Below are positions 30,201-39,600 of a DNA stretch of 64,000 nucleotides, in pieces. The number at the start of each line of letters is the position of its first letter. Within the stretch, counting starts at the first letter, position 1. The DNA comes from Polychytrium aggregatum (lineage: Eukaryota > Chytridiomycota > Chytridiomycetes > Polychytriales): assembly GCF_025602895.1 (NCBI RefSeq), contig NW_026516206.1:372001-436000 (forward strand), in the 5' to 3' direction. The translations under genes were made by a program, and so were the position numbers. The notes below the pieces were generated by a model, which saw nothing but the letters and a program-made list of their open reading frames with translations, was not told the origin of the DNA and searched no databases.

Positions 30201-31346
30201 TTTGGGTTCCTGTTGCCACTCCAGACAGCCGATCGACCCTGGGGGACACTGACCATGGACTTTATCACTGATCTGCCAAAGTCCAAGGGTCACACCTGCA
30301 TCTTTGTGGTGGTATGCAGCCTCACAAAGATGGCACACTTTATGTCCTGGCGTTCACTGCCGTCGGCGGAGGAGACTGCGTCACTGTTCCTCGACAATGT
30401 CTTTCGTCTCCATGGCCTCCCCGACACAGTGGTTTCAGACCGAGGAAGTCAGTTCACCTCTCGGTTCTGGAAGGCACTCTGCACGCAGCTCGGGATCCAA
30501 ACCAGTCTGTCCACGGCCTTCCATCCCCAGACCGATGGACAGACTGAGAGGGTCAACCAGGTCATCAACCAATACCTGCGCTGTTACACGTCGTATCAGC
30601 AAGATGACTGGGCCGAGCTGCTGCCGTTGGCCGAGTTCTCTTACAATAACCTCGAGAACTCGTCAACACATGCCTCGCCATTCTTGGCAACCTATGGGTT
30701 CCACCCAAGGTTCGAAGTCCCCGTTGTCGCTGGCGGCCCTGATGTTCCCTCTGCCACGGAGAGGGTTGAACATCTCCAGCGGAACCTGGCACTGTTGAAG
30801 GAGAATCTTGAGAAGGCAAAGTCTGACTACAAGCACTTCTCAGATCTCCGGAGGTCCCAGGCTCCCGACTTGCGTCCGGGCGATCAAGTCTGGGTGCTGA
30901 CTCGTAACATCAGCACCACTCGCCCAAGCAAGAAGCTGGATTACCAGAGGATTGGACCATTCACCATCCTCGAGGCCGTCGGGACATTGGCTTTCCGCCT
31001 GGACTTGCCAAAGGACATAAAGGTGCACCCGGTGTTCCATGTGTCTCTTCTTGAGCCCTACAAGAAGAACTCGCTTCCGGGTCGGGTGCAAGCGCCGCCC
31101 CCTGCGGTGGTCATCGATGGGAACTTGGAGTGGGAGGTCGAAGAGATCTTAGACTCCAAGTTCGTGCGCGGAAAGCTGCACTATCTCATCGATTGGAAAG
31201 GCTACCCGGTCACCGATCGAAGTTGGGAGCCCGCCGACATTGTCTTTGCCCCAACGGTGGCCGCGGAGTACCACCGACGCTACCCAGACAAGCCTGGCCC
31301 CAGGAGAACTCAAGATGGAACACGCCGTAGTTTAAGGAGGAGATAG
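27246..31346 (+). CDS. pol: Pol polyprotein of B1 (expressed by -1 frameshift)
   Basis: 1,366 codons after the frameshift. The aspartic protease has a DSGASGNF active site. Reverse transcriptase follows, with [19 protein letters not shown] and the catalytic YLDDIL. The RNase H has VESDASDFALGCVL. The integrase has an HHCC zinc-binding domain (HPGIRRT...C-DTC) and a DD35E core with MDFITDLP, VSDRGSQFTS and FHPQTDGQTERVNQ. A C-terminal chromodomain (EVEEILDSKFVRGKLHYLIDWKGYP) marks it as a chromovirus. The stop immediately precedes the 3' LTR. The protein appears identical to that of B2. Confidence 0.95.
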   Translation, partial: RPGPVLSEGLEPEPCPPPSESEDIGKVPLVSTGEAVMCGQLRLASGPADTLSSGIVPVAPLVSLGTAPHPQVQIPELSCQPSAKLTVCASRNPGAEAGTEPKSCVSSVRRCSLVVPVAVRLPSGDSLSCEGLVDSGASGNFIDEDFVARHSVPTCSKASPLAVEGVDGKPLSSGPILRETAPLEVILGDVSQRLRFDVIRSPHQPLILGFPWLRTAEPKIVWSRGLLCLPPSVDSDPSPCTTSLSSCSTSSNVTPLLDDSTPLIDLSSSPTLPPSSSPSCLVPPEPLRSSQTPSSVVSSLSLLDVPPPVVCSSDIVQNKVTVEHYSDLVHAPPLSSDAPLRVCSIDYRSMRESLDACRHGTQPLTIFQVHVLPTDEPSTATVEVPAEYKDFLSVFSKQEADSLPPHRPYDCPIDLEPGKSPKFGPLYSLSEPELHALRDYLDENLAKGFVRPSSSPAGSPILFVKKKDGSLRLCVDYRALNGITVKNRYPLPLIGELLDRLRGAKVFTKLDLRGAYNLLRIRSGDEWKTAFRTRYGHFEYLVMPFGLTNAPATFQHFINDVLRTELDQFAIAYLDDILIYSADPSQHVEHVKQVLSKLRAAKLYCKLEKCEFSKTSVSFLGFMVSPEGIGMERSKLSAILDWPIPRNISDLRSFVGFANFYRRFIDGYAKIAGPMTRLFRKTHGFQWSREADKAFRSLKDAFVSEPVLVHPDPSKPFVVESDASDFALGCVLSQRGADDRLHPCSFHSRTLSNAERNYSIYEKELLAIKEAFEAWRHYLEGAQHPVAVLTDHKNLEYLATARILNQRHARWSQFLSRFDIRIQYRPGARNGKADALSRRSDYIPSSASVSRDPPLLLDPAAVIRVLRSRDARSSVASRSDPVDLLQLIAEEQARDPGLDKYRRDPKFVWNGQYLTFQNRIVVPESCRVPALKSCHDPVAVGHPGIRRTLALVSRQFWWQTYRKDVKEYVSTCDTCARSKAPRHKPFGFLLPLQTADRPWGTLTMDFITDLPKSKGHTCIFVVVCSLTKMAHFMSWRSLPSAEETASLFLDNVFRLHGLPDTVVSDRGSQFTSRFWKALCTQLGIQTSLSTAFHPQTDGQTERVNQVINQYLRCYTSYQQDDWAELLPLAEFSYNNLENSSTHASPFLATYGFHPRFEVPVVAGGPDVPSATERVEHLQRNLALLKENLEKAKSDYKHFSDLRRSQAPDLRPGDQVWVLTRNISTTRPSKKLDYQRIGPFTILEAVGTLAFRLDLPKDIKVHPVFHVSLLEPYKKNSLPGRVQAPPPAVVIDGNLEWEVEEILDSKFVRGKLHYLIDWKGYPVTDRSWEPADIVFAPTVAAEYHRRYPDKPGPRRTQDGTRRSLRRR

Positions 31347-31765
31347 TGTGATGACCAGCATCACAACGGACCAATGAGATTGTCCCGCATGCTCTCGCCC
31401 TCCGCACCAATCATGAGTCCCCACGTGTTTGTTTGCCCCCATGCATGAGCACGCGCCGTTGCCACCCGCGTCTACTGGTTTCCTGCCTCCCCCACCGCTC
31501 GGCACATGTCCCCGGGCTGTGCCAAGCCTCTCTCGCTTGCACACCAGCCACTCTCGCACCCCCTTCTCGCTTCTCTGTGATGCTCCACCCTTCTCGCCCA
31601 CTTTTGCCCCTCGACCTTCTCCCGGTCTATAAATAGCCCTGCATGTCTGAGCCTATGTTGAACACCAGTTCGAACAAAACTTGTTCTTTGGTGTTCGGGG
31701 CTAAAAGCTAATAAAGCTCATACCAAGCACTTGGTCTTCGTCCTTGCGCTTGTTCACTCCTTACA
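31347..31765 (+). repeat. 3' LTR of B1
   Basis: 419 bp, apparently identical to the 5' LTR, which implies very recent insertion. The polypurine tract aaggaggagatag precedes it directly. Confidence 0.95.
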
Positions 31766-34294
31766 ATTCCAGACCATACGCTGAGGGCAACGGAGTATTA
31801 AACCTTACTATCACCGCTGGACGGTGCATTCGCAAAGTGGGCAAACCTACATGTGTCCTTGGACTTGGAGAGGGTGATCAAGAGCACGGGGTAAAAGTTC
31901 TCGCTGCCCTCTTTGGGAATGACTGTGGGGTAGAGCAGAATGGGCACGATCCCGCCGTAGAGCTGATTGTCGACCTGGAGCCACTTGACGGTGAAGTTGA
32001 CTCTCTGCAGTGTCTTGGTCTCCTGGAACTCGAGCCTCACGTCCTTGGCCGATGCGTAAATCAGCTCTTGCATGCCCTTCGAGATCAGAGAGATGCCGAT
32101 GCCTTCAAGTCGGACCAAGTATGTGGCCACGACCTTCTCGTCGACGTCGATCTGCATAGTCCCCGGAGAGCGAATACCGCAGAATCAGCGCCGTCCATCC
32201 ATCTCCAGGATTGGTCCGTCCAGCACACGGTCCGCACCCCCAGAAAGCCGAGTCTCTACGATAGCAGCCATGCAAATGGTTAGCATACTCACAAGCTCGA
32301 ACCCATCCTTTTCGGACTCGGTAAGGGCGCGCTCCTTTTCGGACGAACGCTTGCCGCGACGGAAGTGGCTGCGTTCCTCGATGTACGGAGTCAGTCTCAA
32401 GATTTGAGTGGGTCCCTCGGCGTTGACACTGATTGCCATCGTGGCACTCTTCTTCTCGTTGGGGTCCTGATAGCAGCAAGGGCATGTTAAGACCTTGCTC
32501 TTGGACGCCGCTCCACTTGACTTTGTAAAAATCCAATCGCTCCGACCAGCTGGCCGACAGGAAGCAAGCAGGGATCCCTCCCCCTTCCGCCCTCCCTTCC
32601 GGTCATTCCACGGCTACCGACCATGTAACGAATGGGGACAATCTGTCCGACTTCGAGCAAGTCAATGGCCTGTTCGCGACCATTCACATGAAGAATCAAA
32701 CTTTTGTTCTCCGCAGACGGATAGTCCCACGCATACGACAGCGATTTTCCAGCCGGGATACGGTAGATGCGGCTTGTGGTATCATCCTTGTGCTGAGTCA
32801 AGGCCAGGAACATATGTAAGTGACTGCACTGGGTCGTCTCGAGAAGAAAGAGAGGGTGCCAAGACTACGAGCGAATCCGCAGTCTCGGTCCTGGCGAGAT
32901 GCCCTTGCTAGATGCCCTTGCTTACCTGCTGCCAAATGGCAACGTTGCATGAGCACTGGTTGTCGATGCGGAACGGCCACCGTCCGGTCTCCTTTGCAAA
33001 GACAACAAAGACAGTTGCGCCCTCGACAATGATGTCGGCACGGATGAGATCTTCGGCTTCTGAGCCTGCAAGACCAAGCTTGACGTGGATGCGACCGATG
33101 AGATTGATCGAGAACGGCGAGGACCTTTGGAAAGCATTTCCCCATCGCAGCTCGTTAGCAAACCGCACGCTACTGCCGAAGAGCTGAAGTACGGCTATCC
33201 TCGTCGAGAATACCAACATCGAGCCCGTATCGCCCGCAATGCGGAATCGGCTGTACCTACCAGGTATTCATGATGCCACCCAGCCGCACCGTCAAATGCG
33301 GGTTCCGGCCACTCGATATAATGGTGGTGAGCGGGAAGGCAACGCCAGGCTGGAGAACCTGGGATACGTCCGTTCCGACCTGCTTGAAGTGGAGCTCTTC
33401 GGAGAGATTGTTCTTGATCATGTATCTCGGAGTCAAGGTTACCACCTTGGTCAGGAAGTACTAAGAGGGCGGTCGAGTCAGAGAGCGAGACATGGCCGAT
33501 GGTCCCGGACGCGATGCGGCAGAATCCAGGTGGGGTTCCGGTATGATCACGATGTGATTTTGCCATCCCGACATCATGCGTACCTTGCCTTCCCCTTCTT
33601 TGACGTTGACGCCAATGTGGATCTGACCCTGGTTCTGCAAAGGAATGCCAACATCAAAGGAACTTCCAACAGCCTCAAAGCTGATGCGCTGTATAATAGA
33701 GGATACACAAGAGCGGGGGGGAGTGAGATCAATTACTGGATGCGAAGATCAAGCATTTGACAACACACCAGCACACCAGCACACCAGCACACCAGCACAC
33801 CATATCCTCATCGGGGGCCGTGCTTACCTTACTCCACTCCGAGTTGCCAACTTTGATCTGCGTTTGGCTCGGGTGGTCGTAGCTGGAATACGAAAACATC
33901 AACGGCTCCACCTTCTGCAGAAGCAATATGGTCATCGAGTTGGATTTGTCCAGAAAATCAAAGAACAGGCGGTGAGCGTGGGACACGCGTCGTGGATCAA
34001 GCCCAAATCACTCGCCAACCAACCCATGGCCTGATAAGCCAGTGCGAGAACCACAACCGATGAGTGGCGAATGGGTCTCGCCATCGACCAAAGGTCGAGA
34101 ACAGGCGCGAAAACTCCTGCTCGAGCGCCGTGCCGCGACTCGGCATACTCACGTCTTTCTTCTGGCCCACGAAGGCGCCTAGATCGCAGGAAACGTGGCT
34201 TAGAATCACGCAATGTTCTCCGCTGCTCTTGGTCTGGACAAGTCTGGACAAGTCTGTACAGGGTGCACTTACCTTGGCCTGATGCCAGCTTACC
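31766..34294 (-). pseudogene. VPS13: VPS13, middle exon block (between the two insertions)
   Basis: On the minus strand, exons run from the tail of the exon cut by element A (34273-34294) down to the start of the exon cut by B1 (first base 31780). They encode MFSYSSYDHPSQTQIKVG; the YFLTKVVTLTPRYMIKNNL block; the HFKQVGTDVSQVLQPGVAF block; the FSINLIGRIHVKLGLAG block with WPFRIDNQCSCNVAIWQQ; RIYRIPAGKSLSYAWDYPS; and LEGIGISLISKGMQELIYA with VKWLQVDNQLYGG. This is the SHR-BD (VPS13 adaptor-binding) region and what follows it. Frames and splice sites look intact. An intron near 33764-33802 holds an 8-bp CAGCACAC repeat. Confidence 0.88.
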
Positions 34295-34603
34295 TGTAGG
34301 AGATGGTATCTCCGACGCTGTGCTGCGCGTACTGCGCGTACTGCGCGGCGCAGTGGGTCGTGACCTGTGCTGCGCTTTGCGTTTTCACGCACCGCAGGCA
34401 GGCCACCGCAGGGTATACCTGCGGGTTGCCCCCGTTCCCCCCGTTTGTCTGGAGTTCGGTTTTATCGTGAATAAACGTAAGTGCTCCCCGAGCTCACCCG
34501 TCCGCTAGAGTAGCCTAGCACCGCCCTGTTCTGCCCCGTCCTGTCTTGTCTTGTACCCCCTCCCTCCCCGTCTTGCCCCAACGTCCCAGTAGTGGACGTT
34601 ACA
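34295..34603 (+). repeat. 5' LTR of element A
   Basis: 309 bp, TGTAGG...GTTACA. It opens with a hairpin GGAGAT-GGT-ATCTCC at 34299-34313. AATAAA occurs near 34472. Confidence 0.93.
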
Positions 34604-34725
34604 TGGTAGCATCGGAAATCCTCGTCTTGTTTTCGTCCTGTTTGTCCTCTTTCTAGATCCTCAAGCTGGATCCCGCCTCTCTTGCCGACCGACTCTCCTC
34701 TCTGTCCCTGGAGCCTGCCCCTGCC

Positions 34726-35547
34726 ATGAGCAACCCCCGCCCACTTCCGGAAGCCTTCCTCAAGACCTTCCGTGCCCCAGTGTTTACTGGGAAGAGCCGC
34801 TCCTCCTCGGTGGAGGACTGGCTGCAGCAACTCGAGGACTACCTCGATGCTGCCCAAGTCGCCCCCACCCACCACATCGTCGCCGCCAAGCTCTGCTTAA
34901 AGGACCAGGCGTACCGTTGGTACCGCCGCCAAGGGTTCGACGAGCAGAGCGAAGGTGTGTTTGACGACTTCAAGGACCGCCTCCGTCGCCGCTTCGGCAG
35001 CCCCAATGCTGAACTCATTGCCCGTGACAAGCTATACTCTCTCGTGCAGCGTGGTTCTGTGACCCGCTACATCGAGGAGTTTGAAGACCTCTCCTCCCAG
35101 ATTGAGGAGCTGGGCTCTGCTGATGCGATGTACCTCTTCCAGAAGGGCCTCAAGCCCAAGATCAGAGAGTACATCGCCAGCAACCCTGATGCCCGCAAGT
35201 CCCTGGACGTGATGATGGACGTTGCCGAGAACCTCGACAACGTCCAGTACCATGGCCGCCAGTTCTACCCGCAGCTGGCAGGCGGCCATCGGTCTCATCA
35301 CGTCCCAGCCCGTCCGCCTCGCCCGGCCCCGCCCGCAAGACCCATGCCTGAGCCCATGGACGTTGACGTCAACGCCATGGAGGCTCGTGGCCCTCCCCGC
35401 TCCCGGTTCCAGCAAGCTGCCACTGTCTCCCCCAAGGACAGACAGAAGCAGGAGGACCTCCGCCATGGTTCCTGCTTCTTCTGTCACCGACCGGGACACC
35501 AGGCCAAGGAGTGCCCCATGAAGTCGGGAAACGGCCGACCCTACTAG
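34726..35547 (+). CDS. gag: Gag protein of element A
   Basis: 273 aa. The retrotransposon gag domain covers about residues 25-180, with the pattern VEDWLQQLEDYLDAA and KDQAYRWYRRQ. A CCHC knuckle CFFCHRPGHQAKEC lies near the C-terminus. The slippery heptamer GGGAAAC falls five codons before the stop. This Gag is only distantly similar to those of B and C. Confidence 0.92.
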   Translation: MSNPRPLPEAFLKTFRAPVFTGKSRSSSVEDWLQQLEDYLDAAQVAPTHHIVAAKLCLKDQAYRWYRRQGFDEQSEGVFDDFKDRLRRRFGSPNAELIARDKLYSLVQRGSVTRYIEEFEDLSSQIEELGSADAMYLFQKGLKPKIREYIASNPDARKSLDVMMDVAENLDNVQYHGRQFYPQLAGGHRSHHVPARPPRPAPPARPMPEPMDVDVNAMEARGPPRSRFQQAATVSPKDRQKQEDLRHGSCFFCHRPGHQAKECPMKSGNGRPY

Positions 35548-35569
35548 GTGGCTCTGGAGCCCTAGTAGG
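35526..35569 (+). promoter_or_regulatory. -1 ribosomal frameshift signal of element A
   Basis: G_GGA_AAC at 35526-35532, a 7-nt spacer, then stem CCTACTAG (35540-35547) / CTAGTAGG (35562-35569) with an inner GGCT/AGCC helix. The gag stop TAG forms the end of the 5' arm. The -1 frame stays open into the protease region. Confidence 0.87.
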
Positions 35570-36203
35570 AGACCAACGCCGTGGATTGCTCAATGCAGTC
35601 CACGCGTCTCCAGAGGAAGTTCACCTCGCCCCCTCCCCCGAAGGAGAAACAAACCAAGTGTTGTGCGTCGTGCGAGAGGTGCATGGTGGCGCAAGCCGCC
35701 TGCCTCTCCACGAACGTGAAGAGAAAACCAAAATTGAAAACCAAAACAAAAAAGAAAATCAAGAACCCTTGAGGGACAGGACCGCCTGTGCCCTCACCCC
35801 TGTCAAGTCGTGTGTGTCGGATGCTTCCGACATGTGTCCGCAAGCCGTGGACGTCGTGTGCAATGGCGTGCTGACGCCGCAGGCCCCCGCAATGGCCGAA
35901 CCCTATCCAAAATGTCCGAGTGGCCGTGATGAAGCCAACCAAGACCAAGTGTCGCCCGTTCCCCCAAGTCAAGTCATGGTGCAGGAGGCTGTGCAGGAGG
36001 ACCATGAAGAGTCCCTGCTGTACCTCCCTGCCACCGTCCAAGGTCACACCGTCCGAATGATGGTGGACTCTGGAGCAAGCTGCAACTTTGTCAGCAGACG
36101 CTTGCTCCAGGAGCTCAACATACATGCAACCAAGAAGAAGTCGCCGATGAGTGTGGCGCTTGCAGACGATCGTGTGCAGCAGTGCACACACCAAGTGGTC
36201 CTG
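35532..36203 (+). CDS. pol: Pol of element A, part 1 (linker and protease), cut by B2
   Basis: In the -1 frame relative to gag. After a low-complexity linker of about 165 residues comes a retropepsin-type protease (MMVDSGASCNFVSRRLL). The frame is interrupted in the protease region by the LTR of B2 at 36204, directly after the target duplication TCCTG. It resumes in frame at 42285. Confidence 0.88.
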
Positions 36204-36622
36204 TGTAAGGAGTGAACAAGCGCAAGGACGAAGACCAAGTGCTTGGTATGAGCTTTATTAGCTTTTAGCCCCGAACACCAAAGAACAAGTTTTGTTCGAA
36301 CTGGTGTTCAACATAGGCTCAGACATGCAGGGCTATTTATAGACCGGGAGAAGGTCGAGGGGCAAAAGTGGGCGAGAAGGGTGGAGCATCACAGAGAAGC
36401 GAGAAGGGGGTGCGAGAGTGGCTGGTGTGCAAGCGAGAGAGGCTTGGCACAGCCCGGGGACATGTGCCGAGCGGTGGGGGAGGCAGGAAACCAGTAGACG
36501 CGGGTGGCAACGGCGCGTGCTCATGCATGGGGGCAAACAAACACGTGGGGACTCATGATTGGTGCGGAGGGCGAGAGCATGCGGGACAATCTCATTGGTC
36601 CGTTGTGATGCTGGTCATCACA
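36204..36622 (-). repeat. 3' LTR of B2
   Basis: 419 bp, the reverse complement of the B1 LTR, with no difference seen. Confidence 0.95.
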
Positions 36623-39600
36623 CTATCTCCTCCTTAAACTACGGCGTGTTCCATCTTGAGTTCTCCTGGGGCCAGGCTTGTCTGGGTAGCGTCGGTGGTA
36701 CTCCGCGGCCACCGTTGGGGCAAAGACAATGTCGGCGGGCTCCCAACTTCGATCGGTGACCGGGTAGCCTTTCCAATCGATGAGATAGTGCAGCTTTCCG
36801 CGCACGAACTTGGAGTCTAAGATCTCTTCGACCTCCCACTCCAAGTTCCCATCGATGACCACCGCAGGGGGCGGCGCTTGCACCCGACCCGGAAGCGAGT
36901 TCTTCTTGTAGGGCTCAAGAAGAGACACATGGAACACCGGGTGCACCTTTATGTCCTTTGGCAAGTCCAGGCGGAAAGCCAATGTCCCGACGGCCTCGAG
37001 GATGGTGAATGGTCCAATCCTCTGGTAATCCAGCTTCTTGCTTGGGCGAGTGGTGCTGATGTTACGAGTCAGCACCCAGACTTGATCGCCCGGACGCAAG
37101 TCGGGAGCCTGGGACCTCCGGAGATCTGAGAAGTGCTTGTAGTCAGACTTTGCCTTCTCAAGATTCTCCTTCAACAGTGCCAGGTTCCGCTGGAGATGTT
37201 CAACCCTCTCCGTGGCAGAGGGAACATCAGGGCCGCCAGCGACAACGGGGACTTCGAACCTTGGGTGGAACCCATAGGTTGCCAAGAATGGCGAGGCATG
37301 TGTTGACGAGTTCTCGAGGTTATTGTAAGAGAACTCGGCCAACGGCAGCAGCTCGGCCCAGTCATCTTGCTGATACGACGTGTAACAGCGCAGGTATTGG
37401 TTGATGACCTGGTTGACCCTCTCAGTCTGTCCATCGGTCTGGGGATGGAAGGCCGTGGACAGACTGGTTTGGATCCCGAGCTGCGTGCAGAGTGCCTTCC
37501 AGAACCGAGAGGTGAACTGACTTCCTCGGTCTGAAACCACTGTGTCGGGGAGGCCATGGAGACGAAAGACATTGTCGAGGAACAGTGACGCAGTCTCCTC
37601 CGCCGACGGCAGTGAACGCCAGGACATAAAGTGTGCCATCTTTGTGAGGCTGCATACCACCACAAAGATGCAGGTGTGACCCTTGGACTTTGGCAGATCA
37701 GTGATAAAGTCCATGGTCAGTGTCCCCCAGGGTCGATCGGCTGTCTGGAGTGGCAACAGGAACCCAAACGGCTTGTGTCGCGGAGCTTTCGAGCGTGCAC
37801 AGGTGTCGCACGTCGAGACGTACTCTTTGACATCTTTCCGATAGGTTTGCCACCAAAACTGTCGCGATACCAGAGCCAGAGTCCGTCGGATGCCTGGATG
37901 ACCCACAGCGACTGGGTCATGGCACGACTTGAGCGCCGGAACTCGGCACGACTCTGGGACCACAATCCTGTTCTGGAAGGTGAGGTACTGGCCATTCCAG
38001 ACGAACTTCGGGTCACGACGGTATTTGTCTAGACCGGGATCCCGAGCCTGCTCTTCGGCTATGAGCTGCAGCAAATCCACAGGGTCACTGCGACTTGCAA
38101 CCGAAGAGCGGGCGTCTCTGCTTCGGAGCACGCGTATCACCGCGGCAGGATCGAGAAGCAGAGGCGGATCCCTCGACACGGAGGCCGACGAAGGGATGTA
38201 GTCCGAGCGACGAGACAGGGCATCGGCCTTGCCGTTCCTCGCACCAGGACGGTACTGGATGCGGATGTCGAACCGAGACAAGAACTGGGACCACCGTGCA
38301 TGACGCTGGTTTAGGATGCGAGCCGTTGCCAGGTACTCCAAGTTCTTGTGATCGGTCAGAACGGCAACGGGATGCTGGGCGCCTTCGAGGTAGTGTCGCC
38401 ACGCCTCGAAAGCCTCCTTGATCGCCAACAGCTCTTTCTCGTATATGCTGTAGTTACGTTCAGCATTCGAGAGTGTCCGCGAATGGAACGAGCAAGGATG
38501 AAGGCGATCATCAGCACCCCGCTGGGAGAGCACGCATCCAAGCGCAAAGTCCGACGCATCTGACTCTACGACGAACGGCTTGGATGGGTCCGGATGCACC
38601 AGAACGGGCTCCGAAACGAAGGCATCCTTCAAGGATCTGAATGCTTTATCGGCTTCGCGGGACCACTGGAAGCCATGCGTCTTCCGGAAGAGCCGAGTCA
38701 TGGGCCCCGCGATCTTTGCGTATCCATCGATGAAGCGTCGATAGAAGTTCGCAAACCCGACAAAGGATCGAAGATCCGAGATGTTGCGCGGTATGGGCCA
38801 ATCCAAGATCGCAGAGAGCTTGGATCGCTCCATACCGATGCCCTCGGGCGAGACCATGAAACCAAGGAACGAGACCGAGGTTTTGGAGAACTCGCACTTC
38901 TCCAGCTTGCAATACAGCTTTGCAGCTCGGAGCTTCGAGAGGACCTGCTTGACGTGCTCTACATGCTGCGACGGATCAGCACTGTAGATCAAGATATCGT
39001 CAAGATACGCAATTGCGAACTGGTCCAACTCGGTGCGCAGGACGTCGTTGATGAAGTGCTGGAACGTCGCTGGCGCGTTGGTGAGCCCAAAGGGCATCAC
39101 CAAGTACTCGAAGTGCCCATATCGAGTACGGAAAGCTGTCTTCCACTCGTCCCCGGAGCGGATGCGCAGCAGATTGTAGGCTCCACGAAGGTCCAGCTTA
39201 GTGAACACCTTCGCGCCTCGAAGTCGGTCCAGCAGCTCGCCGATCAGCGGTAAAGGGTAACGGTTCTTTACCGTGATACCGTTCAGTGCGCGGTAGTCAA
39301 CGCAAAGACGAAGTGAGCCGTCCTTCTTCTTGACGAAGAGGATTGGTGAGCCTGCTGGGGACGACGAAGGACGAACGAATCCCTTGGCAAGATTCTCGTC
39401 GAGATAGTCACGCAGAGCGTGAAGTTCGGGCTCGGACAGTGAGTACAGAGGCCCGAACTTTGGCGACTTGCCCGGCTCCAAGTCAATGGGGCAGTCATAA
39501 GGGCGATGCGGAGGCAAGGAGTCAGCTTCCTGTTTAGAGAAAACAGACAGGAAGTCCTTGTACTCCGCAGGCACTTCGACAGTCGCAGTGCTCGGCTCGT

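Larger units (their letters stand above)
25691..31765 (+). mobile_element. Ty3/gypsy chromovirus, family B copy 1 (B1), inserted in VPS13
   Basis: A full-length 6,075-bp LTR retrotransposon with two 419-bp LTRs that look identical. It is flanked by a 5-bp target duplication ATTCC (25686-25690 and 31766-31770). Termini are TGT...ACA. Order: 5' LTR, self-priming site, gag, -1 frameshift signal, pol (protease, RT, RNase H, integrase, chromodomain), polypurine tract (aaggaggagatag), 3' LTR. All domains are intact, so it looks competent. It lies antisense to VPS13. Copy B2 differs in only one gag substitution and one base of a homopolymer, as far as I could see. Confidence 0.95.
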
